NCBI GenBank assembly: GCA_910579125.1
Contig: CAJTTH010000027.1
Coordinates: 1-40,372 of the forward strand
Length of the DNA: 40,372 nt
Reading direction: 5' to 3'
Origin: an uncultured Oscillospiraceae bacterium
GTDB taxonomy: Bacteria; Bacillota; Clostridia; Oscillospirales; Ruminococcaceae
The notes under the pieces are model-generated. The model ran no database searches and was not told where the DNA came from. It worked only from the letters and a program-made list of their open reading frames with translations. Shown here in pieces: positions 16,333 through 24,724 of the stretch (positions within the stretch are counted from its first letter, which is position 1; every line of letters starts with the position of its first letter). The translations under genes were made by a program, and so were the position numbers.

Positions 16333-17814
16333 TCAGGAATTACGCTTGTTGTAAAGGTAGTTGCTTACGTCCTTGAACGCAAACAGCAGAATTACCGTAA
16401 AGCAGCAAACCAACGAAAGAATATACATTACTCCCGCAATGATGTAGTCATAGCCGACATATCCGGGGTTTGCGGCGGCAAGACCGCTTCTGGTGTTGAA
16501 CACATTAAAGATCGTGCTGAAATTAGCCGCTCCCGCAACGATATAAACCGCCAGCATTCCGAACTTTGAAAACTCATAGCCTGAAAGAACGGTAAGAGCC
16601 AGGAACAGCGTAATACCTCCGAAAACTATAAAATACATATAGTCCATAGCACCCATTAAAAACTCACTGTACAGCTTTCTGTCCCACAAGGTGATAGCAA
16701 CGATAGTAAGAACGGTGAAAAGTACCAATCCGCCTGTGCCGATAAGAACGAACAACGAGGCTTTCTTTTCATCCGATGCGGGCTTGGAGAACAGCTTGCC
16801 CTTCAGCGTCTTAACCGCAAAGAACGCAATAGCGGCACCAACAATCATACAAATAATTATGAAGATAAATCTTCTCCACCACGACGCGGACATTCCGTTT
16901 TGTCCAACCCATGTGATTGCCGCTTCGTCGCCTTGCGCCGCAAGCGCTTTCTGCGATTTGTAGGTGGTGTTTATCCAGATGACCTTGTTTATGACCGCAG
17001 CAAAATTGGACAGCGCTGCTGCCGCACCAAATCCGCCGTAGAAGCACATAGCCCAATCGGCTTCTCTTATATAGAGTATAGACGCAATCACTGCAATACC
17101 GAACAGAGCAACGAGCACATAACCCTGAGTGATCTGCTGATCCGCCCAACCGAGGTAGATCGACCAGTTGATGCCATAACCGCCCATTGCGAACTTTTCA
17201 AATATGACTAGCGCCGCCATAAGTACAAGCATAAAGCCGCCCAGCTTGGCACGCTTTTTCATACCGCCGATCTCTTCTTCTGTGAGCAGCATATCGTCTG
17301 CGTATTCAATAGTATTCAGATAAACAAAATATGCGCACGCACACAGGCAGATGACCGCGTCGACAACTCCGAAAACGCGTATAGAGTTGCGCAGATAAGG
17401 AAACGGAACCAGCAGCGGAACCATTCCTATAACAGCCTTAGCGCCGAAAACAGCGGTAAGATAGGTCTTTGCAAACGCAAATCCCTTATTGAAGAAGAAC
17501 GCCAGAAGTATCGGAACAACAGTGATGACCAGATAGATCATAACAATGTTAAAGACCGTATCCGAAAGCGCGATTATCGTTACTCCCGACGCTTTCTCCG
17601 CTTCGCTCGCGAAGAGCTTTCCGAAGAACTTGACGGTATAGGAGATACCCGCCTCGTCAAGCGTTGCGTTCTGGTATACGGGCTTGATGAACAACGGATT
17701 AAACACAATGAAATAAGCAATAACCGCTTCAACGATCGAGAAAATCCCCACGCCGAGCGCTATCACTTTATTCGATATGCCCTTTTGCGGCGTATCTTTT
17801 ACGGCAGTTGACAT
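16333..17814 (-). CDS. Polytopic membrane protein, unknown function
   Basis: A 493-residue integral membrane protein with about 11-12 hydrophobic helices spread over its length and no signal peptide. The N-terminal 15 residues are polar. A long non-membrane loop (about 50-85) follows helix 1, and a soluble stretch near 270-300 contains AQGDEAAITWVGQNG. The last residues (YLYNKRNS) are basic. I recognise no transporter signature. It has its own promoter (17850-17878), a strong ribosome binding site (GGGAGG) and its own terminator, so it is monocistronic. No neighbour suggests a substrate. Confidence 0.75.
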   Translation of the reverse strand: MSTAVKDTPQKGISNKVIALGVGIFSIVEAVIAYFIVFNPLFIKPVYQNATLDEAGISYTVKFFGKLFASEAEKASGVTIIALSDTVFNIVMIYLVITVVPILLAFFFNKGFAFAKTYLTAVFGAKAVIGMVPLLVPFPYLRNSIRVFGVVDAVICLCACAYFVYLNTIEYADDMLLTEEEIGGMKKRAKLGGFMLVLMAALVIFEKFAMGGYGINWSIYLGWADQQITQGYVLVALFGIAVIASILYIREADWAMCFYGGFGAAAALSNFAAVINKVIWINTTYKSQKALAAQGDEAAITWVGQNGMSASWWRRFIFIIICMIVGAAIAFFAVKTLKGKLFSKPASDEKKASLFVLIGTGGLVLFTVLTIVAITLWDRKLYSEFLMGAMDYMYFIVFGGITLFLALTVLSGYEFSKFGMLAVYIVAGAANFSTIFNVFNTRSGLAAANPGYVGYDYIIAGVMYILSLVCCFTVILLFAFKDVSNYLYNKRNS

Positions 17815-17849
17815 AAATAATCCTCCCGAAAATATAATATTTTTATTAA

Positions 17850-17878
17850 ATTATATCACATTTTCACACGTTTTTCAA
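17850..17878 (-). promoter_or_regulatory. Promoter of the polytopic membrane protein
   Basis: TTGAAA (17873-17878), a 17-base spacer and TATAAT (17850-17855) on the minus strand. Confidence 0.85.
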
Positions 17879-17949
17879 GGTGCGTACACAAATTTCAGCG
17901 TCAACGCGGGTAAATTTTTTGCTGAGATTTTTGTGCAATATGACAAAAT

Positions 17950-18462
17950 TTATTCTCCCGGCTTATCAAGCGGTTGGGTCATCTGCGGAGCAGCCGTCTG
18001 TATATTGTTGTTGGAGTTTATGTTGCTGCGTAGCAGCTTGAGATTGTTCAGATCGGTCGTAAGCAGCTCCTCAACGCGCAGCAGCATCTTGTCCGCGAAA
18101 TCGTTGGTGGACGCGCGGAGGTCGGTGCAGCGGCTCTGCGCGGAGCTGATTATCTCCGTTGCGCGGCGGCGCGCCTCTTTCATCACGTCGTTTTCCTCGA
18201 TAAGCTCCGCTCTGCGCTGCTCCGCCTTGCGGATAATGCTCTCCGCCTCGCGTTTCGCCTCGGAGATTATGCTGTTCTTGTCCGAAACGACCTTCTGAGC
18301 CTGTTGTATCTCCATCGGCAGCACCATACGCATATCGGACACGATGTCGTTGATCTTATCCACGTCGACCATGCTCCTTTTGCCGAACGGCACACGCGTT
18401 GCGTCGTGTATGATATCCTCCAGCATCTCGATCAGATCTTCGATAGAATATGAATTTTCCAT
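17950..18462 (-). CDS. Coiled-coil protein, V-ATPase subunit H/DivIVA-like
   Basis: A 170-residue cytoplasmic protein, almost entirely helical. Residues 40-130 have heptad-like charge patterns (EAKREAESIIRKAEQRRAEL and similar) resembling V-ATPase subunit H or DivIVA-type coiled coils. The Asn/Gln/Pro-rich tail is disordered. The start at 18462 (MENSYSIEDLIEML) follows AAAGGAAAACAG; the longer frame begins inside coaD and is unlikely. It sits 16 bases after coaD, an arrangement I believe is frequent in Clostridia. Despite the usual 'ATPase' annotation it has no ATP-binding motif. A role in cell division or envelope organisation is inference. Confidence 0.75.
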   Translation of the reverse strand: MENSYSIEDLIEMLEDIIHDATRVPFGKRSMVDVDKINDIVSDMRMVLPMEIQQAQKVVSDKNSIISEAKREAESIIRKAEQRRAELIEENDVMKEARRRATEIISSAQSRCTDLRASTNDFADKMLLRVEELLTTDLNNLKLLRSNINSNNNIQTAAPQMTQPLDKPGE

Positions 18463-18478
18463 TCCTGTTTTCCTTTCC

Positions 18479-19009
18479 CTATATCTCTCCGCGCTTTTTC
18501 GCGGCAGTACGTCTCTTTTCCTCAAATTCCCCGGTGAGCTTACGGCTTATTTCCTCGTGAATTACCCCGGGAACGTACTTCGACAGATCACCGCCGAACA
18601 TTGCGACCTGTTTCACCATGCTAGACGAAATGAACGTCGTGTTCGCGCTTGCAGGAATAAAAACCGTTTCCGCGCGCGGGTTCAGGTCTTTATTGGTGTG
18701 CGCCATCTGAAACTCGTATTCGAAATCCGATGTCGCCCGAAGCCCCTTTACGATAACGTCAATATCCGCGCGCTGCTTGAAATAATCCGCCAGCAGACCG
18801 TCATAGCTCGCTATCTCTATATTTTTCATGCCCTCGGTCACCTTAGTCAGCAGCGTGACACGTTCCGGTATCGTAAAGCTGTAGTTCTTCAAAGGGTTTA
18901 TCAGCACTACAACGATCAGTTTGTCAAACATTTTCGACGCGCGCCGTATTATATCAAGGTGCCCGTTCGTAACGGGATCGAAGCTCCCCGGATAAATTGC
19001 AGTTTTCAT
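18479..19009 (-). CDS. coaD: Phosphopantetheine adenylyltransferase
   Basis: It catalyses the penultimate step of coenzyme A synthesis, transferring AMP from ATP to 4'-phosphopantetheine. At 176 residues it is slightly longer than the usual 160, because of a charged tail (EEKRRTAAKKRGEI). Motifs are YPGSFDPVTNGHLDIIRRA (nucleotidyltransferase HxGH-type site, here NGHL), VIVKGLRATSDFEYEFQMA and the C-terminal FISSSMVKQVA. The start at 19009 follows GGGGAG and opens with the conserved MKTAIYPGSFDP. It is third in uvrC-rsmD-coaD; rsmD ends 23 bases upstream. Confidence 0.96.
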   Translation of the reverse strand: MKTAIYPGSFDPVTNGHLDIIRRASKMFDKLIVVVLINPLKNYSFTIPERVTLLTKVTEGMKNIEIASYDGLLADYFKQRADIDVIVKGLRATSDFEYEFQMAHTNKDLNPRAETVFIPASANTTFISSSMVKQVAMFGGDLSKYVPGVIHEEISRKLTGEFEEKRRTAAKKRGEI

Positions 19010-19032
19010 AATACTCTGTCTCCCCGAATAAA

Positions 19033-19584
19033 TCAATCTTCACGGTTTAGTCTGCGGTATATCGTCAGCGAAATCCTTCCGTGACGGAGCTGCCGAGCCT
19101 GTTCAAATCCGCCTGTTTCGTGCGGGAGAACGCACTCCTTTTCATGCTCGCAGACGATAACGCCGCGCTCGCTCATCTTCTCTGCCAGCAGCGGAAGAGC
19201 TTTCTGTATCAGCTTATAATTGTACGGCGGGTCGAGTATCGCGATATCGAACTCTGCCCTTGTCGACTTCAGAAACGCCGAAAAAGGCATATTCATTATA
19301 TGCGACTGCTCGGCAAAGCCCGTGCTTTCCACGTTCGTCCGCACAGCCTTTATTGAGACCGCCGCGCTGTCCACGAAGTAGCATTCCGCCGCGCCGCGCG
19401 AAAGCGCCTCGATGCCGAGCTGCCCGCTCCCCGCGAAGAGGTCGAGCACGGTTCTGCCCTCTATCTCAAACTGTATCGCGCTGAAGATCGCTTCCTTAAC
19501 GCTGTCGGCGGTCGGACGAACCACGTCCGTGCCCTCAACGGTGACGAGCTTTCTTCCTCTTGCGCTTCCCGTAATAACTCTCAT
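19033..19584 (-). CDS. rsmD: 16S rRNA (guanine-966-N2)-methyltransferase
   Basis: A 183-residue SAM-dependent methyltransferase acting on G966 of 16S rRNA. MRVITGSARGRKL opens the protein, DLFAGSGQLGIEALSRGA is the SAM-binding motif I region, and ILDPPY is the N2-guanine methyltransferase catalytic motif IV. Its ATG directly abuts the uvrC stop codon (no intervening base), so translation is probably coupled. rsmD-coaD adjacency is a widespread conserved pairing. Confidence 0.95.
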   Translation of the reverse strand: MRVITGSARGRKLVTVEGTDVVRPTADSVKEAIFSAIQFEIEGRTVLDLFAGSGQLGIEALSRGAAECYFVDSAAVSIKAVRTNVESTGFAEQSHIMNMPFSAFLKSTRAEFDIAILDPPYNYKLIQKALPLLAEKMSERGVIVCEHEKECVLPHETGGFEQARQLRHGRISLTIYRRLNRED

Positions 19585-21405
19585 TTAAAACCTTTCCTGT
19601 ATAAAATCGTACAATTCCTTTGCCTTTTCCGCGCTCACCTTGGCAGCTTTCTGCAGCTCCTCGGGGGAAGCGGCTTTCATATTTGCCTTTGTCTTGAATG
19701 TTTTCAGCAGCGCGCGTACTTTAGCGTCGCCGATGCCCTTTATCTCGGTAAGCTCCAGCGAATACGTTTTTTGCTTGTGCTTGACGCGCTGGAACGTTAT
19801 CGAATAACGGTGAACCTCGTCCTGAATATTCGTCAGCAGCGAGAACAGCGCGCGGTTCGACTTGATCTCGATCTCGCCGCCCGCCTTTGCGATAGCTCGT
19901 GTCCTATGCTTGGAATCCTTTACCAAACCGAACAGTGGCACATCGATTTTCAGCTCGTCAAGAACCTCCGCGACCGCGGCGATATGCCCCTTGCCGCCGT
20001 CGAGCAGTATCAGGTCGGGCAGCGGCGAAAAGCTCTCGTCGCCGTCAAGAAAACGCGTCATACGCCGCCGCAGGACTTCCTGCATACAAGCGTAATCGTT
20101 CTGCCCCTCGACCGTTTTTATGTTGAACTTCCTGTACCCCGGCTTGAACGGTCTGCCGTTGCGATAAACTATCATACCACCGACCATACCCGTTTCGCCG
20201 AAGTTGGAAATATCGTAGCTTTCGATAATATCGGGAACCTTTTCAAGCCCGAGCAGCGTTTTCAAGTCCTCCAGCGCGGATATTTCCTTTGCCGTGCGCC
20301 CGACCTTTAAAGCCAGATACTCGCCCGCGTTCTTTTTCGCGAGCATTATCTGCGCCATTCCGTCGCCGCGGTGAGGTATCACGAACTTTACCGCGTGACC
20401 GCGCTGTTCCCTTAAAAGCTGCGTCAGCAGCTCCATATCCTCAAATTCCTCATCGACGTAAATTTCTTTCGGGATATCCTCGCGCCCCGAATAGTAGCTC
20501 AACAGGAAATCGCGCCGCATTGCCGCGCCCTCGTATTCCTCTCCGATAAAGAAATTCTCCTTATCAATAAGCCGTCCTCCACGGTACTTTATCACGGCGA
20601 CGCTCGCCATTCCAACGTTCTGCGCCGCGCCGATTATGTCGTATTCCTGTTTGTAGTCGAGAATTTTCTGCTGCGCCGTGAGCCGCGTTATCGCGTGAAT
20701 ACGGTCGCGCAGCCGCGCGGCTTTCTCAAACTCGAGATTTTCCGCAGCCTCCTCCATTTGAGCGGTCAGTTCCTCAACAGAGACCTTGCTGCCGCTTTCC
20801 AGATATTGGATAGCCTCGGCAATTATCTTCTTGTATTCCTCCGAAGAAATTTTTCCCTCGCAGACGCCCATACAACGCTTTATATCACGGTTTAAGCAGG
20901 GGCGTTCCTTGTTAAAATCACGCGGAAATTTCTTCTTGCAGGTGGGCAGCATAAAAACCGTGTTCGCCTCCTGAACCGCCTGTTTCACGGTAAAGCCGCT
21001 TGTGAACGGACCGATGTAGTCCGCGTTTTGGTCGTTGGTGTTCAGCACATAGGTAATTCTCGGGAACTCACCGCGCGAAATTTTGATATAGTTGTAGCCC
21101 TTGTCGTCCTTGAGCAGAATGTTGTATTTCGGCTGGTGCAGCTTGATAAGACTGCATTCCAACACGAGCGCGTCCAGTTCGCTCTGCGTGACGATAAACT
21201 CGAAGTCGCGTATCTTGTCCACGAGCTTCAAAGTCTTTGCGTTATGCTGCGAATTTGAGCGGAAATAGGACGTTACGCGGTTTTTCAGCGCCTTTGCCTT
21301 GCCGACGTAGATGATGTTTCCGCCCTCGTCTTTCATTAAATATACGCCCGGTTCGAGCGGAAGATGATTTGCTTTATCGCGTAAATACGGTAATTTTTCG
21401 TTCAA
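19585..21405 (-). CDS. uvrC: UvrABC excinuclease subunit C
   Basis: This subunit makes both incisions in nucleotide excision repair. I place the start at a TTG (21405), giving NEKLPYLRDKANHLPLEPGVYLMKD, because AGGAGG lies 8 bases upstream; the ATG far upstream has no support. It is 606 residues, normal length. An N-terminal GIY-YIG nuclease (GVYLMKDEGGNIIYVGKAKALKNRV, residues 19-43), a UVR motif (VEELTAQMEEAAENLEFEKAA, about 210-230), the RNase H-like 5' nuclease (ESYDISNFGE, LLDGGKGHI) and a C-terminal helix-hairpin-helix region (ELTEIKGIGDAKVRALLK) are all present. Head of the operon uvrC-rsmD-coaD-coiled-coil. Confidence 0.96.
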   Translation of the reverse strand: MNEKLPYLRDKANHLPLEPGVYLMKDEGGNIIYVGKAKALKNRVTSYFRSNSQHNAKTLKLVDKIRDFEFIVTQSELDALVLECSLIKLHQPKYNILLKDDKGYNYIKISRGEFPRITYVLNTNDQNADYIGPFTSGFTVKQAVQEANTVFMLPTCKKKFPRDFNKERPCLNRDIKRCMGVCEGKISSEEYKKIIAEAIQYLESGSKVSVEELTAQMEEAAENLEFEKAARLRDRIHAITRLTAQQKILDYKQEYDIIGAAQNVGMASVAVIKYRGGRLIDKENFFIGEEYEGAAMRRDFLLSYYSGREDIPKEIYVDEEFEDMELLTQLLREQRGHAVKFVIPHRGDGMAQIMLAKKNAGEYLALKVGRTAKEISALEDLKTLLGLEKVPDIIESYDISNFGETGMVGGMIVYRNGRPFKPGYRKFNIKTVEGQNDYACMQEVLRRRMTRFLDGDESFSPLPDLILLDGGKGHIAAVAEVLDELKIDVPLFGLVKDSKHRTRAIAKAGGEIEIKSNRALFSLLTNIQDEVHRYSITFQRVKHKQKTYSLELTEIKGIGDAKVRALLKTFKTKANMKAASPEELQKAAKVSAEKAKELYDFIQERF

Positions 21406-21446
21406 AGCAGCCCGCCTCCTCTTGCCAGTAAATGCGTACACTTTAT

Positions 21447-21475
21447 ATTGTATCATATTCTCGCGGAAATTACAA
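21447..21475 (-). promoter_or_regulatory. Promoter of the uvrC operon
   Basis: TTGTAA (21470-21475), a 17-base spacer and TACAAT (21447-21452) on the minus strand, about 40 bases from the TTG start. Confidence 0.8.
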
Positions 21476-21540
21476 GTGGTATTGTAAATTTTAGGGAGTA
21501 AAATGCAAACCGTCATGGGCGGCAAATAAAGCAGGACGAA

Positions 21541-21570
21541 AAATACCGCCCGTAATAAGGCGGCATTTTT
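21541..21570 (-). terminator. Terminator after the two-gene hypothetical operon
   Basis: CCGCC (21546-21550) pairs with GGCGG (21559-21563). On the minus strand a T5 run follows (GGTATTTTTCG); on the plus strand T7 follows. It can act in both directions, and it ends the 21571-22563 operon before the uvrC promoter. Confidence 0.7.
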
Positions 21571-21972
21571 TTAAAATCTGTTATCGGTATACCCGCCCTT
21601 GCCGAAACGCAGATCGGGGTCGTCGAAGTTGCTTTCGGTGTAGACAGGACCTTGAACGTGCGGGTCGTCCCGTGTGTAACGTGACATGGTCTCTCGTATT
21701 TTCCGATTTTCCTCCTCGATCCTGTCATTGTACAGCTTGACGAAATGCCTTGCGATAAACCTCAACGAAAATGCAAATACAAGCTCAAGTATCCTCAAAA
21801 ACGCCGCAAGTATGTCTCCCGAACTGCTTCGCAGAAATATAATCACAAAACCGATGACCGCCGCAAGAATGCCCACAACCGTCGCGACGCTGCACAGCGT
21901 TTCCTTGTAAACGCCGCGCATCGCGTATAGCAGCGCTGCCACCAGACAAACCAGAAAAACCAGATCTAACAT
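21571..21972 (-). CDS. Small membrane protein, unknown function
   Basis: A 133-residue protein with two or three hydrophobic segments (about 2-18, 28-48 and 55-75) and a soluble, charged C-terminal tail (residues 80-133) rich in Asp, Arg and Tyr. The arrangement resembles CvpA-like membrane proteins only loosely, and I do not assign it. AGGAG precedes the ATG by 7 bases. The gene follows the 21982-22563 gene by 9 bases, so the two are co-transcribed and probably work together. Confidence 0.6.
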   Translation of the reverse strand: MLDLVFLVCLVAALLYAMRGVYKETLCSVATVVGILAAVIGFVIIFLRSSSGDILAAFLRILELVFAFSLRFIARHFVKLYNDRIEEENRKIRETMSRYTRDDPHVQGPVYTESNFDDPDLRFGKGGYTDNRF

Positions 21973-21981
21973 AAATTACTC

Positions 21982-22563
21982 CTAGCAATAGTACTCGGGC
22001 TCTTTTGACGGCTTTTGCAGAATACTCTTTGCTATCATATCTATTTTCAATGGCGAACAGCGGTATTTTTTATTCGCGCCGCGCTTTATGTTCTCCTGCT
22101 CGACAAGCTTCCTTTTTATGGAAATTCTCTCGACCAGCCTGAAATACGCGTCCAGACGGGCTTTCTTGCGGGCGCGGGCTTTTGCGAGCGCCTTAAGCTC
22201 CTCTGCGGTGGGGTAGTCCTTGCTTTTGTCGTGCTTGGGACAGTAGCGCGTTATTTCGCCGTTGCGGTCGACCGCAACTATGCTGTCGCGGCATGTCTTC
22301 CCGTAGCATTTGCTCATCTCGGCTATCTTCTGTGTAAGCTCTTCGGCGAGATCGGGGTTATCCTTGAGTTTATCTTCCAGCTTTTTCGATACGACAACGC
22401 AGCCGCTCGTTACCCCCGGAATGCCCGTCGGCACAGTCACGGAGTTTTCGCGTTCCGCAACGGCGTTCTCGACAGCCTCTCGGAAAAGCGAATTATCATT
22501 ATTCTGAGCGCGTTTTTTTATAAACGAATTTATTTCGGCAAATTCGGTAATTTCAAGGTTCAT
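21982..22563 (-). CDS. Conserved hypothetical, Cys-containing basic protein
   Basis: A 193-residue soluble protein of unknown function. Residues 40-70 contain VTVPTGIPGVTSGCVVVSKK; 70-110 are helical and followed by CYGKTCRDSIVAVDRNGEITRYC, with Cys residues that could bind metal or form a disulfide. The C-terminal third is strongly basic (KARARKKARLDAY...ISIKRKL). The middle part (KLEDKLKDNPDLAEELTQKI) is loosely reminiscent of DUF6033-type Clostridial proteins, with low confidence. AAGGGGTGATAAT is the ribosome binding site. First gene of a two-gene operon with the small membrane protein. Confidence 0.6.
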   Translation of the reverse strand: MNLEITEFAEINSFIKKRAQNNDNSLFREAVENAVAERENSVTVPTGIPGVTSGCVVVSKKLEDKLKDNPDLAEELTQKIAEMSKCYGKTCRDSIVAVDRNGEITRYCPKHDKSKDYPTAEELKALAKARARKKARLDAYFRLVERISIKRKLVEQENIKRGANKKYRCSPLKIDMIAKSILQKPSKEPEYYC

Positions 22564-22586
22564 ATTATCACCCCTTTATAATAAGC

Positions 22587-22615
22587 AGTATATCACACTT
22601 CAAAAAATTTTTCAA
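22587..22615 (-). promoter_or_regulatory. Promoter of the two-gene hypothetical operon
   Basis: TTGAAA (22610-22615), a 17-base spacer and TATACT (22587-22592) on the minus strand. Confidence 0.78.
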
Positions 22616-22667
22616 TACTTTACGTAAATTTTCAAGAAAATTTTTAGCAAAAATTTTGTCGAAATTG

Positions 22668-22696
22668 TTGAAAAATTCAAAAATATGTGGTATAAT
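22668..22696 (+). promoter_or_regulatory. Promoter of the NrdR-like gene
   Basis: TTGAAA (22668-22673), a 17-base spacer ending TGTGG and TATAAT (22691-22696). A good promoter, so the shortened gene is probably expressed. Confidence 0.85.
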
Positions 22697-22742
22697 ACAA
22701 TATATAGTGTGCTGATATTTTTTTCTGCAAAGGAGATTTTTT

Positions 22743-23006
22743 ATGAGATGTCCCGAATGTGGCTGTGAGGAAAGCAAGGTTATCCTGGAGGTCATTGAGA
22801 ATATCGTCGAGGAGATTGCCTCCGATCTGAAAAATTCGCTTCAGCGCGAGGTCACCTCCGAGAAGATCGGCGAGGTCGCACTGCATAAACTGAAAGAGAT
22901 CGACGACGTTGCTTATATCCGTTTTGCGTCGGTATACAGGGATTTCGACGACGTTGACAGCTTTATGAAGATCATCTCGGAACTTAAGGATGACAAGAAC
23001 AAATAA
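22743..23006 (+). CDS. NrdR-like protein lacking its central region
   Basis: An 87-residue protein whose two ends match the ribonucleotide reductase repressor NrdR (normally about 150 residues), but whose middle is missing. Residues 1-14 (MRCPECGCEESKVI) are the first half of the NrdR zinc ribbon, with the first Cys pair. From residue 15 the match jumps to the end of the ATP-cone: IVEEIASDLKNSLQREVTSEKIGE...LKEIDDVAYIRFASVYRDFDDV. About 65-70 residues are absent: the second Cys pair, the arginine-rich DNA-binding part and the ATP-binding start of the cone. The frame is kept, and promoter, ribosome binding site (AAAGGAG) and terminator are intact. It is either a functional derivative, a recent deletion or an assembly error. 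It should not bind DNA like NrdR. Confidence 0.8.
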   Translation: MRCPECGCEESKVILEVIENIVEEIASDLKNSLQREVTSEKIGEVALHKLKEIDDVAYIRFASVYRDFDDVDSFMKIISELKDDKNK

Positions 23007-23011
23007 AAAAC

Positions 23012-23048
23012 CGCCGCGATTGATTTCAATTTCGCGGCGTTTTTTTTT
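23012..23048 (+). terminator. Terminator after the NrdR-like gene
   Basis: CGCCGCGA/TCGCGGCG (23012-23019 with 23032-23039) is followed by T9 at 23040-23048. Confidence 0.92.
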
Positions 23049-23090
23049 GCGAATAATTCCAAGATTTTCAAATCAGTGACTGCGTTTTTA

Positions 23091-24440
23091 TCACGCCGCA
23101 GCGCTCGTATCGTCCTTTTCAAAGCCCGCGGGAGGAGCTATTTCATACGGTTCGGCAGCGTTGATAGCGCGCATCATAGCCTCAATAAGCTCGGGCTGGG
23201 TGACGCTTATGCTACGTCTGTCAAAGACCGCAAATCCCTTGTCGTACATATAGCCGTTATCCCAGTAAACGGGAACGCAGCCATTCTGCTTTGCCGCGCT
23301 TACGACATACTCCGTCCAGTAGCGTCTGAATTCGGGGAAGCTCTCGCTGTACTTGGACTTATCCTGAACGCCCAGCTCGCCGATAACAACGGGGTAGCCT
23401 TGGCTGACAAAGGACTCGTTAAGTCTGAGCATAGCCGCGTCAACGGAGCGCTCCGAGCCGCTGTTCTCCGCACCGGAGGTTGCGTATTTGCCCCACTGGA
23501 ATTTAGCTTGGTTCATATCCTCGTTAATAGTGAAGTTGTACGGGTCGTAGTAATGCACGGATACCATAATGCGCTTGCCGTCCGCCTCGCAGAGGGTATC
23601 CTCGGGAATTTTAAATCCGGAATCACCAACCGTACTGTTTATATCGGTATTCCAGCCGGGCATAAGAACCCAGCGCTTGGCGTTGTTTGAGCCTGTCTTT
23701 CTTACCGTATCAATGAATATCTGATTGTAAGCGTTGATGTTCTCATACGCTTCGGCTTTGGGACCTTCATATTTGCCGTCAAATTCCTCGTTCATCGACT
23801 CGAAAATAAGATGCTCGTCATAGTTCTTGAAGCGCTCCGCGATCTGTCTCCACACTGCCTCGTACTTCGCCTTGATCTCGGTCTGCTTGTCAGCAGGCTC
23901 GGCGCAGAGCAGCCAAGCGCCGTCAATGGTGTAATAACCGTCGCCGTGCATATTTATGATGGTATACAGTCCGTTGTTTATCGAATAATCAACAACCTCC
24001 TGCACCCTGTCCAGCCATTCCTTTTCCACAATGTAATCGGGACCCTCGCCTATGTGCGTAAGATAAGAAACGGGTATTCTCACGGTGCTGAAGCCCTGCT
24101 CCTTAACAAGCGGAAACAGCGCTTCGCTGATAACGGGATTTCCCCAGCCTGTTTCTTTGGGAGTACCGCTGCTCAACGCTTCAAGCTGATTGCCGAGATT
24201 CCAGCCCATACCCATAGCCGCCGTTATCTCCTCCTGAGAAAGCTCGTGCCACTCTTTAGGCTCGTCGGGGATCTCGGGGGTGTCGGTGCCGCCGGAGCTC
24301 TCTCCCCCGCTGACCGCACCGCTGTCGGAAGAGCCTGTCGGAACGCTGTCCGAGCCGCCGTCATTTTTAGCGCAGCCGACGCATAACGTCATCATCAGCG
24401 CTGCGGCAAGAGCGCCTAATCTTTTGGAGATAGTTTTCAT
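23091..24440 (-). CDS. GH5 endoglucanase-type lipoprotein
   Basis: A 449-residue membrane-anchored glycoside hydrolase. The ATG at 24440 follows AGAGG and starts a lipoprotein signal with lipobox LCVGC (Cys23). Residues 24-60 are a Gly/Ser/Asp linker. The catalytic domain (65-430) is GH5: GMGWNLGNQLEAL opens the barrel, VRIPVSYLTHIG follows, FESMNEE carries the acid/base Glu218, VHYYDP is the substrate-site His/Tyr, and VIGELG the nucleophile Glu355. This pattern fits cellulase-type subfamilies (GH5_4/GH5_37-like), so beta-1,4-glucan or a mixed-linkage or xyloglucan substrate is likely. No CBM or dockerin is attached. It probably trims oligosaccharides at the cell surface. Confidence 0.9.
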   Translation of the reverse strand: MKTISKRLGALAAALMMTLCVGCAKNDGGSDSVPTGSSDSGAVSGGESSGGTDTPEIPDEPKEWHELSQEEITAAMGMGWNLGNQLEALSSGTPKETGWGNPVISEALFPLVKEQGFSTVRIPVSYLTHIGEGPDYIVEKEWLDRVQEVVDYSINNGLYTIINMHGDGYYTIDGAWLLCAEPADKQTEIKAKYEAVWRQIAERFKNYDEHLIFESMNEEFDGKYEGPKAEAYENINAYNQIFIDTVRKTGSNNAKRWVLMPGWNTDINSTVGDSGFKIPEDTLCEADGKRIMVSVHYYDPYNFTINEDMNQAKFQWGKYATSGAENSGSERSVDAAMLRLNESFVSQGYPVVIGELGVQDKSKYSESFPEFRRYWTEYVVSAAKQNGCVPVYWDNGYMYDKGFAVFDRRSISVTQPELIEAMMRAINAAEPYEIAPPAGFEKDDTSAAA

Positions 24441-24561
24441 TATATTACCTCTTTCCTGAAAAAATGCGGTTTTATATATGTCGGGAATGCTCCGCAATAT
24501 CCGCCGAAACACGGACGGCAAACACCCTAACACAAAAAACCGATATAAAATATTCATATAT

Positions 24562-24590
24562 ATTATATCATAGTGTCCTCCAAATGTCAA
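24562..24590 (-). promoter_or_regulatory. Promoter of the GH5 lipoprotein
   Basis: TTGACA (24585-24590), a 17-base spacer and TATAAT (24562-24567) on the minus strand: full consensus. The roughly 115-base leader before the ATG (24441-24555) can form a GC-rich hairpin (CCGTCCG/CGGCGG) and a long-range TATCGG/CCGACATA pairing. Confidence 0.9.
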
Positions 24591-24657
24591 TCGGGAAAAA
24601 CGATTTTGGAGATTTTCTCATACCCAAAAAGTATATGGGCTAATCCAATAATGGCAT

Positions 24658-24686
24658 TTGCATTCTCGGAAAATATATGCTATAAT
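24658..24686 (+). promoter_or_regulatory. Promoter of the DUF3737 gene
   Basis: TTGCAT (24658-24663), a 17-base spacer and TATAAT (24681-24686), divergent from the GH5 lipoprotein promoter. Confidence 0.82.
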
Positions 24687-24724
24687 AAATTATGTATAGA
24701 GCAAATCATAAGGAGGGCTTTAAG

